Shown here one piece after another: positions 23,200-35,700 of a stretch of DNA of 64,000 bases (position 1 is its first letter; each line of letters starts with the position of its first letter). The notes beneath the pieces are model-generated. The model had not been told where the DNA came from. It ran no database searches and saw only the letters and a list, made by a program, of their open reading frames with translations. Source of the stretch: Euptelea pleiosperma (Eukaryota > Streptophyta > Magnoliopsida > Ranunculales > Eupteleaceae). Position numbers and translations under genes: made by a program. Location of the stretch: positions 13,275,929 through 13,339,928 of the forward strand of contig CM068541.1 in the NCBI GenBank assembly GCA_035048495.1, given 5' to 3'.

Positions 23200-23930
23200 A
23201 TAATGGGCTTACATTATGGGCCTTTTGGGAACAAGAAGTAAAAGCACTTCTACTTATAGTAGAAGTTATTAGTCGTCATCCGATTTCTAGAAAAGTTAGA
23301 AGTTAGTTTGGCAAAACACTAACTTCTAAGCCAACAAGTCAGTTTGGCATTGATTTGACAAAAAAGTAAATTTATACAATAAAATGATTTTTTATTATAT
23401 AAAGTATTATCACAACTACATTGCACAATATTCATATAAAAATTGTTTACATTATTTTAAACAAACCTTCATTTCACTTGGACATAATTATTAGAAATAA
23501 CATAAAGATTGTTGTCTAGATAAAAAACCACAGAACATGGTGCACCTACATGCATATAGGGATCCTTGATTCCAATTGACATGCCTTTAAAATTAAAAAT
23601 TAATTAATATTTTAAATCATAGGCATGAAAGCAAATTGAAACATTATATTATACCGCACACATAATCAAGTTAATAGTTTCTACAAATCTACGACTATAT
23701 TTTAATGTAATATCAGAGTATACATAGTCATAACATTACATAGTCATAACGCCATTGTGAAAATCAATAGTGGACAACTCAACAAATTACATATTGGAAT
23801 TAAATGTAGACAATCAGTAGCGTGTAGCCATGGTATGACATATCTCATTTTGCACCGGTCCCATATATTGTTGTCCACTTCATCTCAGAACTCCGTGTGT
23901 AGAACTTTGACATTCATATTCTTCTCATTC
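23200..23930. other. Intergenic sequence without recognisable genes
   Basis: The beginning (about 23215-23345) carries GGGCCTTTTGGG and AGAAGTTA/AACTTCTA inverted words typical of a decayed MITE end. The remainder is AT-rich with no domain-bearing ORF. Confidence 0.35.
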
Positions 23931-23939
23931 TTGGGATTT

Positions 23940-24775
23940 ATAACCCCCCCCACACACACACACACACAATTTGAAAAAACTAACATACCCCTCTATGACT
24001 TGGGTCACTGTCATTTGACCAATGTTGACCCGAGTTGACCACTCACTAATATTTTTTTTCTCGAAGACAAAACTGCCATTGTCTTCAACTTTTGAACAAT
24101 GGTTTGGACAAAAAACCAAACCCCAAATCAAAAGGTTGCGGTGGACGGCCAGCCAAGAGATTCAAATGGGTTAGCTGCCCCATCACAAGTGACCAATCCA
24201 CCGGAGTCTCAACGCCGGCCGTCCACCATTCTGGCGGCAATTTAAAAATCCATTGTAAAAAAAAAAAAACTTCTTATATTTTTGTCAAAAATGTTTAACA
24301 AGTTTTCTTTGAAGATATGCTATTGTGGGTATTTGAGTTTGAATTTAGTTTTTCAATAACACGTACAAGAGAAACTTGAGTTTGTGTATAAGAGATCTTT
24401 GATTCATAAAGAAAATGAAGAACATTGGTTTTTTAAATTGTCGCCGGAGTGATGTAAAGCTGGTGACGAGACTCCGGTGGATTGGTCGCCGGTGATGGGC
24501 GACTAACCCATTTGAATCTCTCGGCTGGCCATCCATCACAAGCTTTTGATTTGGGGTCTGATTTTTTGTCCAAACCCTTGTTCAAAAGTGGAAGACAATG
24601 GCAGTTTTGTCTTTTAAGAAAAAAAATTTACGGTCAACTCGGGTCAACACTGTTTAAATGACAGTGGACCAAATCATAGGGGGTATGTCAACTTTTTCAA
24701 ATTGTAAGGGGGTATGTCAAATTTTAAAGATAACAAAGGGGGCGGGGGGGTATGTCAAAAATACCCTAATAATTT
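23940..24775. repeat. Long inverted repeat (foldback), about 300-bp arms
   Basis: Arms at about 23945-24250 and 24435-24735 are diverged reverse complements. Examples are GACAAAACTGCCATTGTCTT against AAGACAATGGCAGTTTTGTC, and GGCCAGCCAAGAGATTCAAA against its complement at 24508-24530. The loop is roughly 185 bases. C-rich and G-rich runs (CCCCCCC at 23944; GGGGGG near 24745) mark the outer edges. Class unknown. Confidence 0.7.
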
Positions 24776-24908
24776 TCTCAGGTTATTACTCGGGCAATGA
24801 GTATGTGTATGGCCTAACGTGCGCTTTGTCTACTTCGATGAGAATTACGTAAGGGGCTTTCATGGTGCACCTCTAAACAAAGTCTGCGTGCGGGGGCACT
24901 GCACTAGC

Positions 24909-25420
24909 TTTTTTTTTTTTTTTTTTTTGATAAGTCAAAAATATTAAGAAAGAAGGAGATCGAGAAGATCTCTAAGTGTAACAAAAGAAGTTTACAAGAT
25001 CAACATAATAGATGCTCCATTCGAAATACCATATTGCTGAAAAACCATCCTCTCATCTTTAATGAGATACTACTCCAACTATAAATCAGTGCCTTGATGT
25101 TTATGATGACCCATTGAAGTGAGCTTTCCTTGCCTTGAAACATTCTCCTATTCCTTTCTAACCACACACCCCCATGCGATTGCCATTGGAACCATTCTTC
25201 AAATCATCTTCCCTTTTGCTGCCATAGGTGGTTGTTGTGTCCAACCCTCCATGACTTCGCCTAATGTTTCCGGAAACACCCAGTCATATGCTAGTTGGCA
25301 CCTTAATCATATGCTTTTGTTGTCATCCGCCAAGCTTGATGTTATCTCTCAATATAATTGACACATTTTACGCGCTGACCCAACCTTTTGTTATAAATTA
25401 AGTCAAGGAGGAACTTGTGT
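24909..25420 (-). mobile_element. LINE 3' fragment (zf-RVT side) with poly(A)
   Basis: On the minus strand it ends in a long poly(A) tail (poly-T at 24909-24929 on the plus strand). Translating the minus strand gives broken pieces such as ERNRRMFQGKESSLQW and VIINIKALIYSW, matching the tail of the LINE ORF2 product seen at 35.7-36.1 and 40.3-40.5 kb. GAGATCGAGAAGATCTC just before the tail also occurs at the 3' end of the LINE at 61.6 kb, so the two belong together. Strongly 5'-truncated. Confidence 0.75.
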
Positions 25421-25649
25421 GATCTAAGTGATTATTACCTACTTATCATGTTTGTTGCTTTGAGCAGAGTGTCTTCTCTGGGCTATTTTATCTTTTGCAT
25501 CTGTTATACATGCTTCATAAAAGCATCACCCTTGGAGATTTTTATTAGGATATCTGTAAATGAAGTCTCAAGTGGTTAGAAAAGGGATGGAGAATGATTC
25601 AAAACTACAGTACGCTTGATTACGTATCTAGGATGGACATACGGATAAA

Positions 25650-25945
25650 AAATTAGAGATTTCTGACCTTATGGATGTTTGGCCCCAGCCCTAGATGGAC
25701 ATACGGACCAAAAATTAGATTGATTAGTGATTTCTAAGCATTGGATTGGAGTCGTTTTCATGGGTTGATTTTTAACCGTGGAATTTGAGCATTATTGACC
25801 TTTATTTGGGGTACAAAGATCCAATGGTTTGAAATCACTAATCAGACTGATTTTTGTTCTGTAGATCCATCTAAGGATTGGCCAAACATCCATACGGTCA
25901 GCGTGTGGCACGTGGAATATATTGTGGGCGGTCAGTAAAGTTCAA
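25650..25945. repeat. Family A MITE copy, left end damaged
   Basis: The facing pairs GGATGTTTGGCCC / GGCCAAACATCC and GATTAGTGATTTCTAAGC / GAAATCACTAATCAGAC identify the family. The right edge reads GGCACGTGGAATATATTGTG. The left terminal repeat is missing or unrecognisable. Confidence 0.6.
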
Positions 25946-25954
25946 CTCCCATGA

Positions 25955-26136
25955 GAGTAAAACTTCGATCACAAGAAATTGTAAATCACACAATCACAAG
26001 CCAATAAGTTCTCGGCACGTACACAAGTGCTTTGCAACGTACCATGTGCTTTGGCTTTTAGGTGTACGTGCCGAGAACTCATTGGCTGTGATTGTGTGAT
26101 TTGGATTTGCAATCAATTGTGACGGAAGTTTTACTC
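25955..26136. mobile_element. 182-bp hairpin MITE with perfect 9-bp duplication, in a promoter
   Basis: Arms of about 75 bases are inverted: GAGTAAAACTTCGATCACAA at the left against TTGTGACGGAAGTTTTACTC at the right, then AATCACACAATCACA and AAGTTCTCGGCACGTACAC with their complements. CTCCCATGA flanks it exactly (25946-25954 and 26137-26145), a 9-bp Mutator-type duplication. The termini match those of the family A copy at 21239. It lies about 625 bases upstream of the start codon of the seven-exon gene. Confidence 0.88.
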
Positions 26137-26489
26137 CTCCCATGAGTCCATGACCCATCTATCTATCATCCACCTAAGCAAAAACAGACCTTAAAAAAAT
26201 AAAAAAAACCGGATAAAAAATATAGAAAATGGCAAAAAGATCTTCTATTATTCTCGTAATCCGCATTTTGTTGGGTGCGCAATGCGCACAACATTCCCTT
26301 CCCTTTTGTACACCAGCAAAATTTTGGACCACAACGGCAGTACTCCCGTTAGCGGTAACGTGGAGGCACCGAAACGCGTGTGCGCAGTACGCGCCTGCGC
26401 GTTTACGAGAAGAGCCAGAGCCAGAGCCCTTCGTCGGTCTCAGACAGATTGGTCCAGAGTCTACTAAATCCACCCTTTTGTTACTTCTC

Positions 26490-26761
26490 GCGGGTCAAAC
26501 CTCACCGAGACCCTAATTTTCACTCTCTTTCCTTTCGGGTTTCGACTTCTTCTGAAAAGCCTAATTATTGCTTTCGTGGTCGAGGATCGAATTCAAAGAA
26601 GCTCTAATTTCAGCTCTCTCATTATCACGATCGTTTCTGCAACTCCGATTAAGCTCAAAGGATCAAAACCCTAGTTTCCATCTTTGCGACTCCGTTAGAG
26701 TTCGAAGAAATCTTATCCTAGAGGACTGAAGGCAAGAAGAAGAAACCTTAATCTCTAACAA
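26490..26761 (+). promoter_or_regulatory. Probable 5' leader with telo-box of the seven-exon gene
   Basis: The 270 bases before the ATG at 26762 contain no upstream ATG and are CT-rich at first. AAACCCTA at 26666-26673 is a telo-box, common in leaders and proximal promoters of broadly expressed plant genes. The transcription start site cannot be read from sequence alone. Confidence 0.4.
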
Positions 26762-29700
26762 ATGTCAGTAGAGAGGTCGTTCGAAGCATGGGAAGAGATG
26801 CAGCGGCACGGTCACGATTTGGCCGACCGACTCGCCCAGGGCTTCACCGGCTTGCTTCACTCTCATATGAACCCTTCTTCATTCTCATGGCCGAACCCTC
26901 AGAAGCCGAAGCTCTTTGATGTAGAGTTCTCAAGTCAGAGCTTCGGAAGACAGGATTTTGGACTAGCGACTGATAATTCTGGAATCAATGGCGTTTCGGC
27001 TATCCTTGGTATTGGAAACAAGTTAGGGCAAGCTGGGGCGGAGTTTGGGGCTTGCTTGAATGGTGTCGTTCAACAGTTTTTCCGGAAGTTGCCAGTTCCG
27101 TTTCGGCAAGATGAGATTGAGGTGGCGTCGCTTAGGGCAGATTTGGATAGCCGAAGAAGAGATGCGGTTTTGGATGCGCAGGAAGATTTTGGATCACTGG
27201 CAGAGCAGTTTAGGGATCACGGATTTGCGGGAACCTCTGGAGCGGCAGTTTCGGATGAATTGATAGAGGAAGAAAGTCCTGGGTTTGATCTAAAATCCTT
27301 GGGGCATTTTAGACCACAGGTAAATCTTTTAAAGCTCACTTATTTGTTCTTATGTTTCTTTGGAGTCATCATGGTACCAAATTTTTTCATAATTTATTTG
27401 AAGGGTACAATACGATACATAATGTACGACACGGTCTTTATTGATACACATGTTTTTTCCGGTCACCAATTTTCACTACGATAACAATCTTTAATACCAT
27501 AGCAGTCATTTTTGCCATTCTTCATCATTCTTTTCTTTACAATTTTTATTCATGGTGTGTATATTCAACATTTTTATCTTTTTTGTCATGCTGTAAGTTT
27601 GAAATGAGATATGCAAGAGTTCATTTGGGTTGGATACGATGTTGACAATCTATTTCTCTAAATTGCAAATAAAGATAATGATATCATAGAGATGGTTTTG
27701 ATAAAACATGAAATTGAAGGAAGAAGATGACCGTATTGCATCAATTAAGTGGGTGGTTATGCACTTTAGGAGGGGTTAATAAAACTTGGAAATCATGGGA
27801 CATAATTGGTTTGATTGATATAACAAGAAGCAATGATAATGTCGCAGTACATAATCCACATACCAGAGTTATTTGGATTCTAAAATGTGCTTGTTCTGGT
27901 ATTGATATGTTGAATTTGGATAATTGGACATGTTAACAACGAAAGCAATTGTTTAGGATAGTTTGGATCCTTGTTAATAAGTTCGTGCAATGCCAAAAAT
28001 TTGGTCAAAGAAACAATGAAAGGATATGTTCGTGTTTATTACGTTTTTCCTTTAAACAATTGAGACTTAAAATATGGCATATGTAAAAGGTATTTGGCTT
28101 CTATTTTCTAGTACTAGGGTAGTTTGGTCTAACATGAGGAAAGGGAAGGAAATGGATATCTGATGGAGATTGCATTTTTTCCTAATCTTTTGCTAATCAT
28201 TTGACCTCCCACTTTAAATCTGCCATATTTAAAGGGAAATTGGAACTGAGATGTTGAGCTGAATCGATTGCCTAATAGATTGCACCTCCTTCAGGGTTGC
28301 AAAACCATTATTGGTTTTGCAAAATAATTGACTATGTTGCTTCCTATATTTATAACTTTGACTGATCAGATGGTAATTCCCAAAGGCTGTAGGATTTTTC
28401 CATATTAGGTTAGTATTTTGCACTATGGGATAAGTAGTCAAGGCGCATTGAGGCGTGCGCTTGTGGCACAAGGCGCCTTGAAATGGTCGAGGCGAGGCGC
28501 GCGCCTCACTAAAATAACTGATTTTTTTTTAAAAAAAAGTTAAAAATAAAAAAAATCCTTATTCCTAATTTGGCCCCAAAATTCCTTAAATTTACAAACA
28601 TTGCTTCTTTTATTTTTTGAATTTTTTTTACTTTATAGGGGTGTTTTGGTCATTCAACATTTTAACATTTCAACTTGTGAAAGAAAAAATTTGATGATGG
28701 TGTACATCATAGAAGTTGACGACGGACCAACAGTGTGAGCCACGTGGCATACTATTAGAGGCTATTGATCGTATGGATGTTTGGCCTATCCCTAGATGGG
28801 CTTACAAGACAAAAATGGGTCTGATTAGTGATTCCTAACCTTTTAATATGAATACCCCAATAATGCTAGAAATCCACAGTTGAAAATAATCCATGAAAAA
28901 GACTAATACAACGGACATAAATTACTAATAAGGATGAATTTTGGTATGTAGGTCCAATTAGTAATGGGCAAATTTTATGGCTTTTTGATTACTTGTTTTG
29001 TATTTAGATAATGACAATGTTAACTAGAACCTATGATACTTGAATACCTGTATCCCCCATCGTAGTAGTGTCGACACGGTATGATACCCGGATACAGGTA
29101 TGGGTCACCGTACAGACATGTATCCTGGGTGTATCCATCATCTATGCTGATATTTCTTAAAAAACAAGATTTAAGTAATAAATGACGTACCAGGTGTGTC
29201 GTTTTCTGGTAAATTTTTGGAAAAAATAGAAAAAATGATAAGTTCTTTATATTATATATATATGGCCTAATGATTACTTGTTTGATTATTTTATGATGTT
29301 ATTTTTCTTAATTTTTAATATTTTTTATTATAATTTTTAATATTGCGCCTTGTTTCAGTCAGGCGCGCCTTGCGCCTCAGGCTCCAAGGGTCTTAGTGCC
29401 TTAAGTGCGCCTTGCGCCCTTAACTACCTTGCCTCGAAATAGGATTTATGCCGATCCCAAACATTTGGGATGATGCGTAGATAATGAAGATGGTACTGTG
29501 TACTGTGTGTCAAAGGGCAAGGTGGGATCACTGACTGAGAAATGCATATCATTTTTGATAGGCGAGAAAATGCGCATCATTGAAACAATGTTTACCTCCA
29601 ATGTACCCCAAAAATCTCAGGCGAGTGCCCCTTTTTTTGGTCTTTAGGTGAGTATTGTTTGTTAGCTGTAATCTAACTTCTCCCTATTAAAGTCCAAAGT

Positions 29701-32700
29701 TTCATTACTAACCTCCTCTTGGAATAGCAAGAAAATTCTTGGGAATTCGTTGAAACTAATCTTGTTAAAACCCTTTCAAACTTTTTTTTGGCCATATGCC
29801 ATGGTAATATGGCATACAAGCCATATATTACCATTTGGTGTTCCGCGGATAGTTTTCCAGCGGGTACAGTGTGAAACCCTTTATTCCTGCCCAAACTCCA
29901 AAGCGGTTTTCTTTTTTCTTGTTGATGGTTTCTTGAGACAAATCCTACTTGTGAACCATCTCTAATATAGGCCTTGACGGCTTTTCCCTTGACTTTCTCA
30001 AGAAGTGTTGGAGTATTATTAAGGAAGATTTTATGCGAGTGGTGAAGGAGATTGATGAAGAAGGAATACTAGAAAGTTGCTTGAATTCTACTTTATCGCC
30101 CTTGTCCATAAGAAGGTGCTTAATCCCTCAATGTATATATATATATATATATATATATATTCCTCAATGATTTCATTCCGATCAGTTTGGTAGGTAGTGC
30201 TTATAAAATTATCACGATGACTTTGGCTTTGAGGATGAGAGAAGTGTTGCGTATGGTGAGGTGATCTCCCCGAATAAAAAAAAAATCCCCCCGAATCAAG
30301 GAGCTTTTGTTAAAGGGAGTAAGCTCTAGAGGATATGACCATGAGCCACAAAAGCGTTAGAAGACCTGGAAAATAGATTGAAAACTAGCTAAGGAAGAAT
30401 CCAAACTATGCCAAATAACTGAAGAAAGACTCCCACACTTATAGAGAAGTTATGCCAAATATCCCTGTATTTTATATTGATGCTTCCTACCCTAGGCACT
30501 CCTAGTTTATTTTTCCCTCACTCCTTGTTCCAAAATCTTCTTCATTCAAATAGCATTCAAAACTTGATTTTTATCCATTGATACTGAAGGTCCACAGCTC
30601 AACATTGTACCTCAACCTTCTAGGCCGCTTTGTACCTCTTTCTTTTCCTGTTAATAAATTTATACTTACCAAAAAAAAAATCTCCTCTAACATTGTTTTC
30701 TGGGTTTGAGTTAGTATCTTAGATTCAGACAGTAATCTGGCTATTTAAGGCCTCTAACATTCAAGGATTTGATCACAAGATATGCGTCTCTTGCTCCCTA
30801 TCACTAAGCATGTAGTCTTGTCTCGAATCCCACTGTTACTTCTCGTGTATTATTTCCTACCTTCATCGAAGTTGGTCTTTGCCACCAACTTTTAGCCACA
30901 TGTCCTGCAGTTCTGCTTACTTTGCTTTTGAGATTATAAAATATGTTAAATATTCGTTGAAGTGATAAATGCAAGTGGAGAATGGTAATGCAAGGTTTTC
31001 AGTTATTTGTATGGAAATAACTGATGAAATAAAGAAAAAAGAGCAAGTTTTGTGGGCAAATTAGGGTAAAGTTGTGAATGCCGACTTCACTTTGTTTGTT
31101 CACTAAGCAGCTCCATTACATAAAGAACAAATTACCTGTAGTGTAATAATTAAGGGTGTTAAGGTACTTATCAAAAAAAATTAAGAGTGCTAAGGTAAAA
31201 AATAATTAAAGTAAGAAACCTTATAAAAAAAAAGAAGTAAGAAAACACAAATAATGCCTCCACACTTGATTACGTTTCTTAGCATGACCTATATCTATTC
31301 GGCTAGTTCTATCATGATAAACAATGTGAGCCAGATTTCCATTGAGTAGACGTGTTCTTATTATGGGATTGTGAGCTTTTTTGTTTTGTTGCCAATTGAT
31401 GAAGCTTTTGATTAGGACAGGGTACCATGGTATGTCGCATTGAGGAGTACCAATTTTTCCTTTCTAAAATAAGAGGAGAGCTTATGCTAGATGTCGTAGG
31501 CATGGATGTCGTCATCAATAGGAGTAAATTAGAATAAAATATTTAATATAGTTCCTTTTTAAAGTAGATTTAGTTTAGGTCATCATAATTATCTATGCCT
31601 TCTCCCAATTTCTGGGGTCAGCAACATGAATCCTACCAGGTAGCTTTAATTTTAATTAGAATTGAAATAATGTAACTTCTAGAACTTTTTAAAATTTTGT
31701 AAGGTCCCTTATATTACAAACAGGGCGTGTGATAGCAAGAGTGCAGTTTTATTTTATTTTCTTTTTTAACTGATATTGCTATTATTTAGAAAAAAACACC
31801 CTTCCCTTGGACGACTTGTGAAGTCATTACTGAGGCTTGGAGGCTCGAAGCTCATATGTTCTTCTTCATATTATTGTCTTCCACCTTGGCATCTTACAAG
31901 GCCTGCCACGTGTGATGTACTGCATCAGCAGTTCTTTATGCTGTCATCTTATGGACTCAAAGATGTCAGACCATCCTGTGTTTAATCATCTCTACCTTTG
32001 TTCAACTGTACCTTTTTGTTCCTTTTTTCTAATTATATTTTTGATAGACTATTTGTTCAACTGGACCTCCTGCTGACTGAAAAGCTAGATACTGGTGAAA
32101 TTATTAGATATGTATGTTAAAGAAATATATATATGTGAAATATAATGTGTGCTAAATGTCTTTCGAAAGAGTTAGATATTCTACCACGATAAACAGTGCC
32201 AGTGCTATTTCAGTCAGTAGGGCGGTGTTCATCTAATGGAACTTTCACGTTTGTTGTTTAGTTTACTACTGTTTGTTGGTATTGGATTGATGTGAAATGT
32301 TCTCTCTTCCTTCACATTTGATTCTCTAGTTATTATCTTTGGGATCGTTTCTTTCGTTCGTGGATGTAAAATGTTTTTGGAAGTTAATGTTCTGTGAGAC
32401 AGCTTGCATTTATGTTATTATTTGATATTTATTGATTGTGAAAGCTATCAATTTGAATCTCTCTATTTTTGTACAAAGAAGAAAACTCATATCCTACATT
32501 GATTTTGGCATTTGAGAAGATTTTTTAAATGACTTAGGGTAAGTATTATATACAAAAGAAAATTACCGATAAAAAAAGTATAATATACAAAAGGAAATTA
32601 CAAAAACTACCGATAAAAAAACAAATTACGAATTTTTTTTTACAAGAACTCGGGGAAAAGCTATGTAACAAAGACATGGAGACGACGCATGTCAGTGTCC

Positions 32701-35700
32701 GGCACTGATGTGATGCGTTAAACACACTGACCCCGCAAACCTGATACACCGACACGTCCATACAGTTTATTTCATATTTTGGAAAATATATTTTATAAAA
32801 TACTTTAGTTCATGTTAAGTGTAGAAATAAAAATAATGTCTTTTGATTAGCTGATATACATTAAAATCATATAAGCAATATATAAATAATTCCTGAAAAC
32901 ATAATATTTGAATAAATTCAGAGTTATTGGAAAATGTGTTGACTTGTGTCCCACATGACAAATTCATAGAATATGGATTTCCTTGTTACATAGGAGAACT
33001 GAGTTCGCAATGTACAAGAAATTTCTGTTTACACCAGTTATAGGCTTTTAGCAGGCTGATGCATTTGTGTTGATTGCAGGGGAGCATTAATATTACATCA
33101 ATGTATAACAGTAGAACGCATGAGGTTGAAAGTTCTTTAGTTGCGAGGGGGGATTTGTGGAGAGTAGAGGCATCACAAGGGGGTTCTACCTCAGGAAACG
33201 AGAATGCACCGCTTTTCCTTGTTCAACTTGGACCAGTCCTGTTTGTTCGCGATACAACACTTCTTTTGCCAGTTCATTTGTCAAAGCAGCACTTGCTTTG
33301 GTATGGTTATGATCGGAAGGTAATGCCATTTCTCTGTTGACCAAGCTGGAGTTACCTACAATAGTTTAGTTGCTCATAACCATTATTGACTGATGTAGAT
33401 CTGGGATTTGTCATAGTTGCACATTAATATACCAAACAAATTTGTATTGTGCACTCACGAAGTATTGTTTTGCATGTTTACCTCTATTTCTCATGATATC
33501 AATATGCCATTTTAATAATTGTGGAATTTCCATTTCATTCTTTTTAATGCTATTTCTATATCTTCATAGGTTGAATCCTGAACACATTTTTACTGTAACA
33601 TGGTTCAAAGTTTCGGCCGAAACTGAAACGTTTCTTCCGTTTCGTTTCGGTTTCGCTATAGGACGAAACTACATATGTTTCGATTGGTTTCGTCTGAAAT
33701 CGAACAATACTTCATCTTACGTGTAAATTTGCACTAACATTTTGTTTCGGTTTCATGAAGTTTCGTCCGAAATTTAAGTGATTGCTAAGGCACATCTAAT
33801 TTTAAGTTGTATGTATTCCATTTACTTGAAAAGTTAAAACGTAAGTTAGGATTTGTAATATGCACGTGAGTCATGTGACTAAAGATGGTGCATTTTGGCA
33901 GTGAAAAGGAGGGAAAGGAAGGAAGAAACAAAGGAACCACATAATGTTAATATACGGGTTCTTGATTCTCAAAAACATTATGGAGAATTAAGTTGAAAGC
34001 AGAATGGCCTAGGGCTGGAAGATAGTAGATCTAACATTTGGATAGAAAGAATCTTGATTTTTGAAGATATTTGAGGGAAAGAAGAAAGAAGGCACAGTAG
34101 GTTGAGCTGGGCTATAAGACTCCCAGATCGAAGGTCTCGATAAAACCAACCACCCCCCTCCACAACAAAAAAAAGAAAAAAAGAAAAAGAAAAAAGGCTA
34201 CAGATACAAGTAGGTAGATTAATGACTTAAAAGGAATGGAGCAACAAGAGAACGATGAGGTTCTTGAGAGTTTACGAGGAACGAGACTCTTGATTTAGAG
34301 GGTTGTCTTTGATTTTCAATCCTCTTGATTTTTATTTATTTATTTTATTTTTTTGGCCTTTTTGGGGTATAGGTAAGCTGGTTTAAACCCACAACCTCAA
34401 GGTTACAGGAAGTTATTGAGCCTTGCAATGGAACTGTGTTGAGGCAAAACAAAGGGAATGGAGAAGTGATCATCTTGTGTTAGTAACGGGGGCTTGTGAA
34501 TATGCTCTTAAAAGATACAATTCGTGATTTGTACAAAATGACTAGAATACGTTTAGGAGATAAAAGATGATTTTTCTTACAAATAAATGGTTCATGGATG
34601 ATTTTTCTTACAAATAAATGGTTCATTTTAGAGGGTTTGCTAAATTGATAGGAAGCATAAATCTTGAGAGGGTATTGACTATACATTTGGGAGGGTTAAG
34701 AATGGTATTTGAATTGAATAGGTAAAATCTCTAAAGGCTGCAACCTTGAGCAAATAAAGAAGCGACCACTACCACCAAGGTTCGATACTTTGATTTTGCC
34801 CTGAACTTCAGAATTAATCTGAGGAAGTTCAATTCGGTTCAGAAAATTTTCGCAAAAAATCTCAACTTGGGGAAGTTTGCGAATTATTGCTAAAACATTG
34901 GGAAAACACGCTGATCTTTTAGGCAATGATAAAAGAACATGAAAACACAACTCATTATATCACAAAAAATATCCATTTGCAGTAACAAATGCAATATCGA
35001 TTGCGTTCGATACATACTAATGTAGATATCTAAAATACTATTGCTTTGAGAGCCAAAATTACAGTTACTGCTCAAATTCATGCCATTTAAGTACATAAAA
35101 ACCAAAAATAGCCTACCTATGAACTGGGGAGGTCATGGCCTCATTGATATATGACCACCCTCAGTCATCTCCACTTGGCGTGGGGACTGATAAAATTCTT
35201 GTGCAGATCACCAACATATAATCAAACTAGGGTTCTATAGTATTTTATACATTTTGTTTATACTATTTTTATCTTTTAAAAAATTCGAAAATTATTTTTT
35301 ATATGTAATTTATATAAAATTCTTCTACTAAGTAGTGTGCTCAGAATGAAGGAGGAGAGGGGTGGAGTTTGGGTCTCAGAAGAAACCTGAATTATTGGGA
35401 GATTGAGCCTATGGCTAGGTTGCTATCGAGGTTGCATGATATTCATCTTCGGTCTTTTGGTCCAGATAGGAGATGCTGGATCTGGACGAAAGGAGGACCG
35501 TTCTTAGTAAAATCTTATTATTGGCAGATCCGGAGGTCAGATACTTCGACATTTCTTGCAAAAATGATATGAGGTTCCAAGATTCCTAATAAGGTGGCCT
35601 TCTTCGCCTGGGAGGCTTCCCTGGATAATATATTGACGGTTCATCACCTGATCTTTAGAGGGTTTGCTATTGTGGATTACTGTTGGATGTGTAAGCATAG

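Noticed and set aside
27320..27484. Continuation of the first exon of the seven-exon gene past 27319
   Set aside because: The extension is AT-rich and non-conserved in character, and a good GT donor with in-frame downstream exons explains the gene better.
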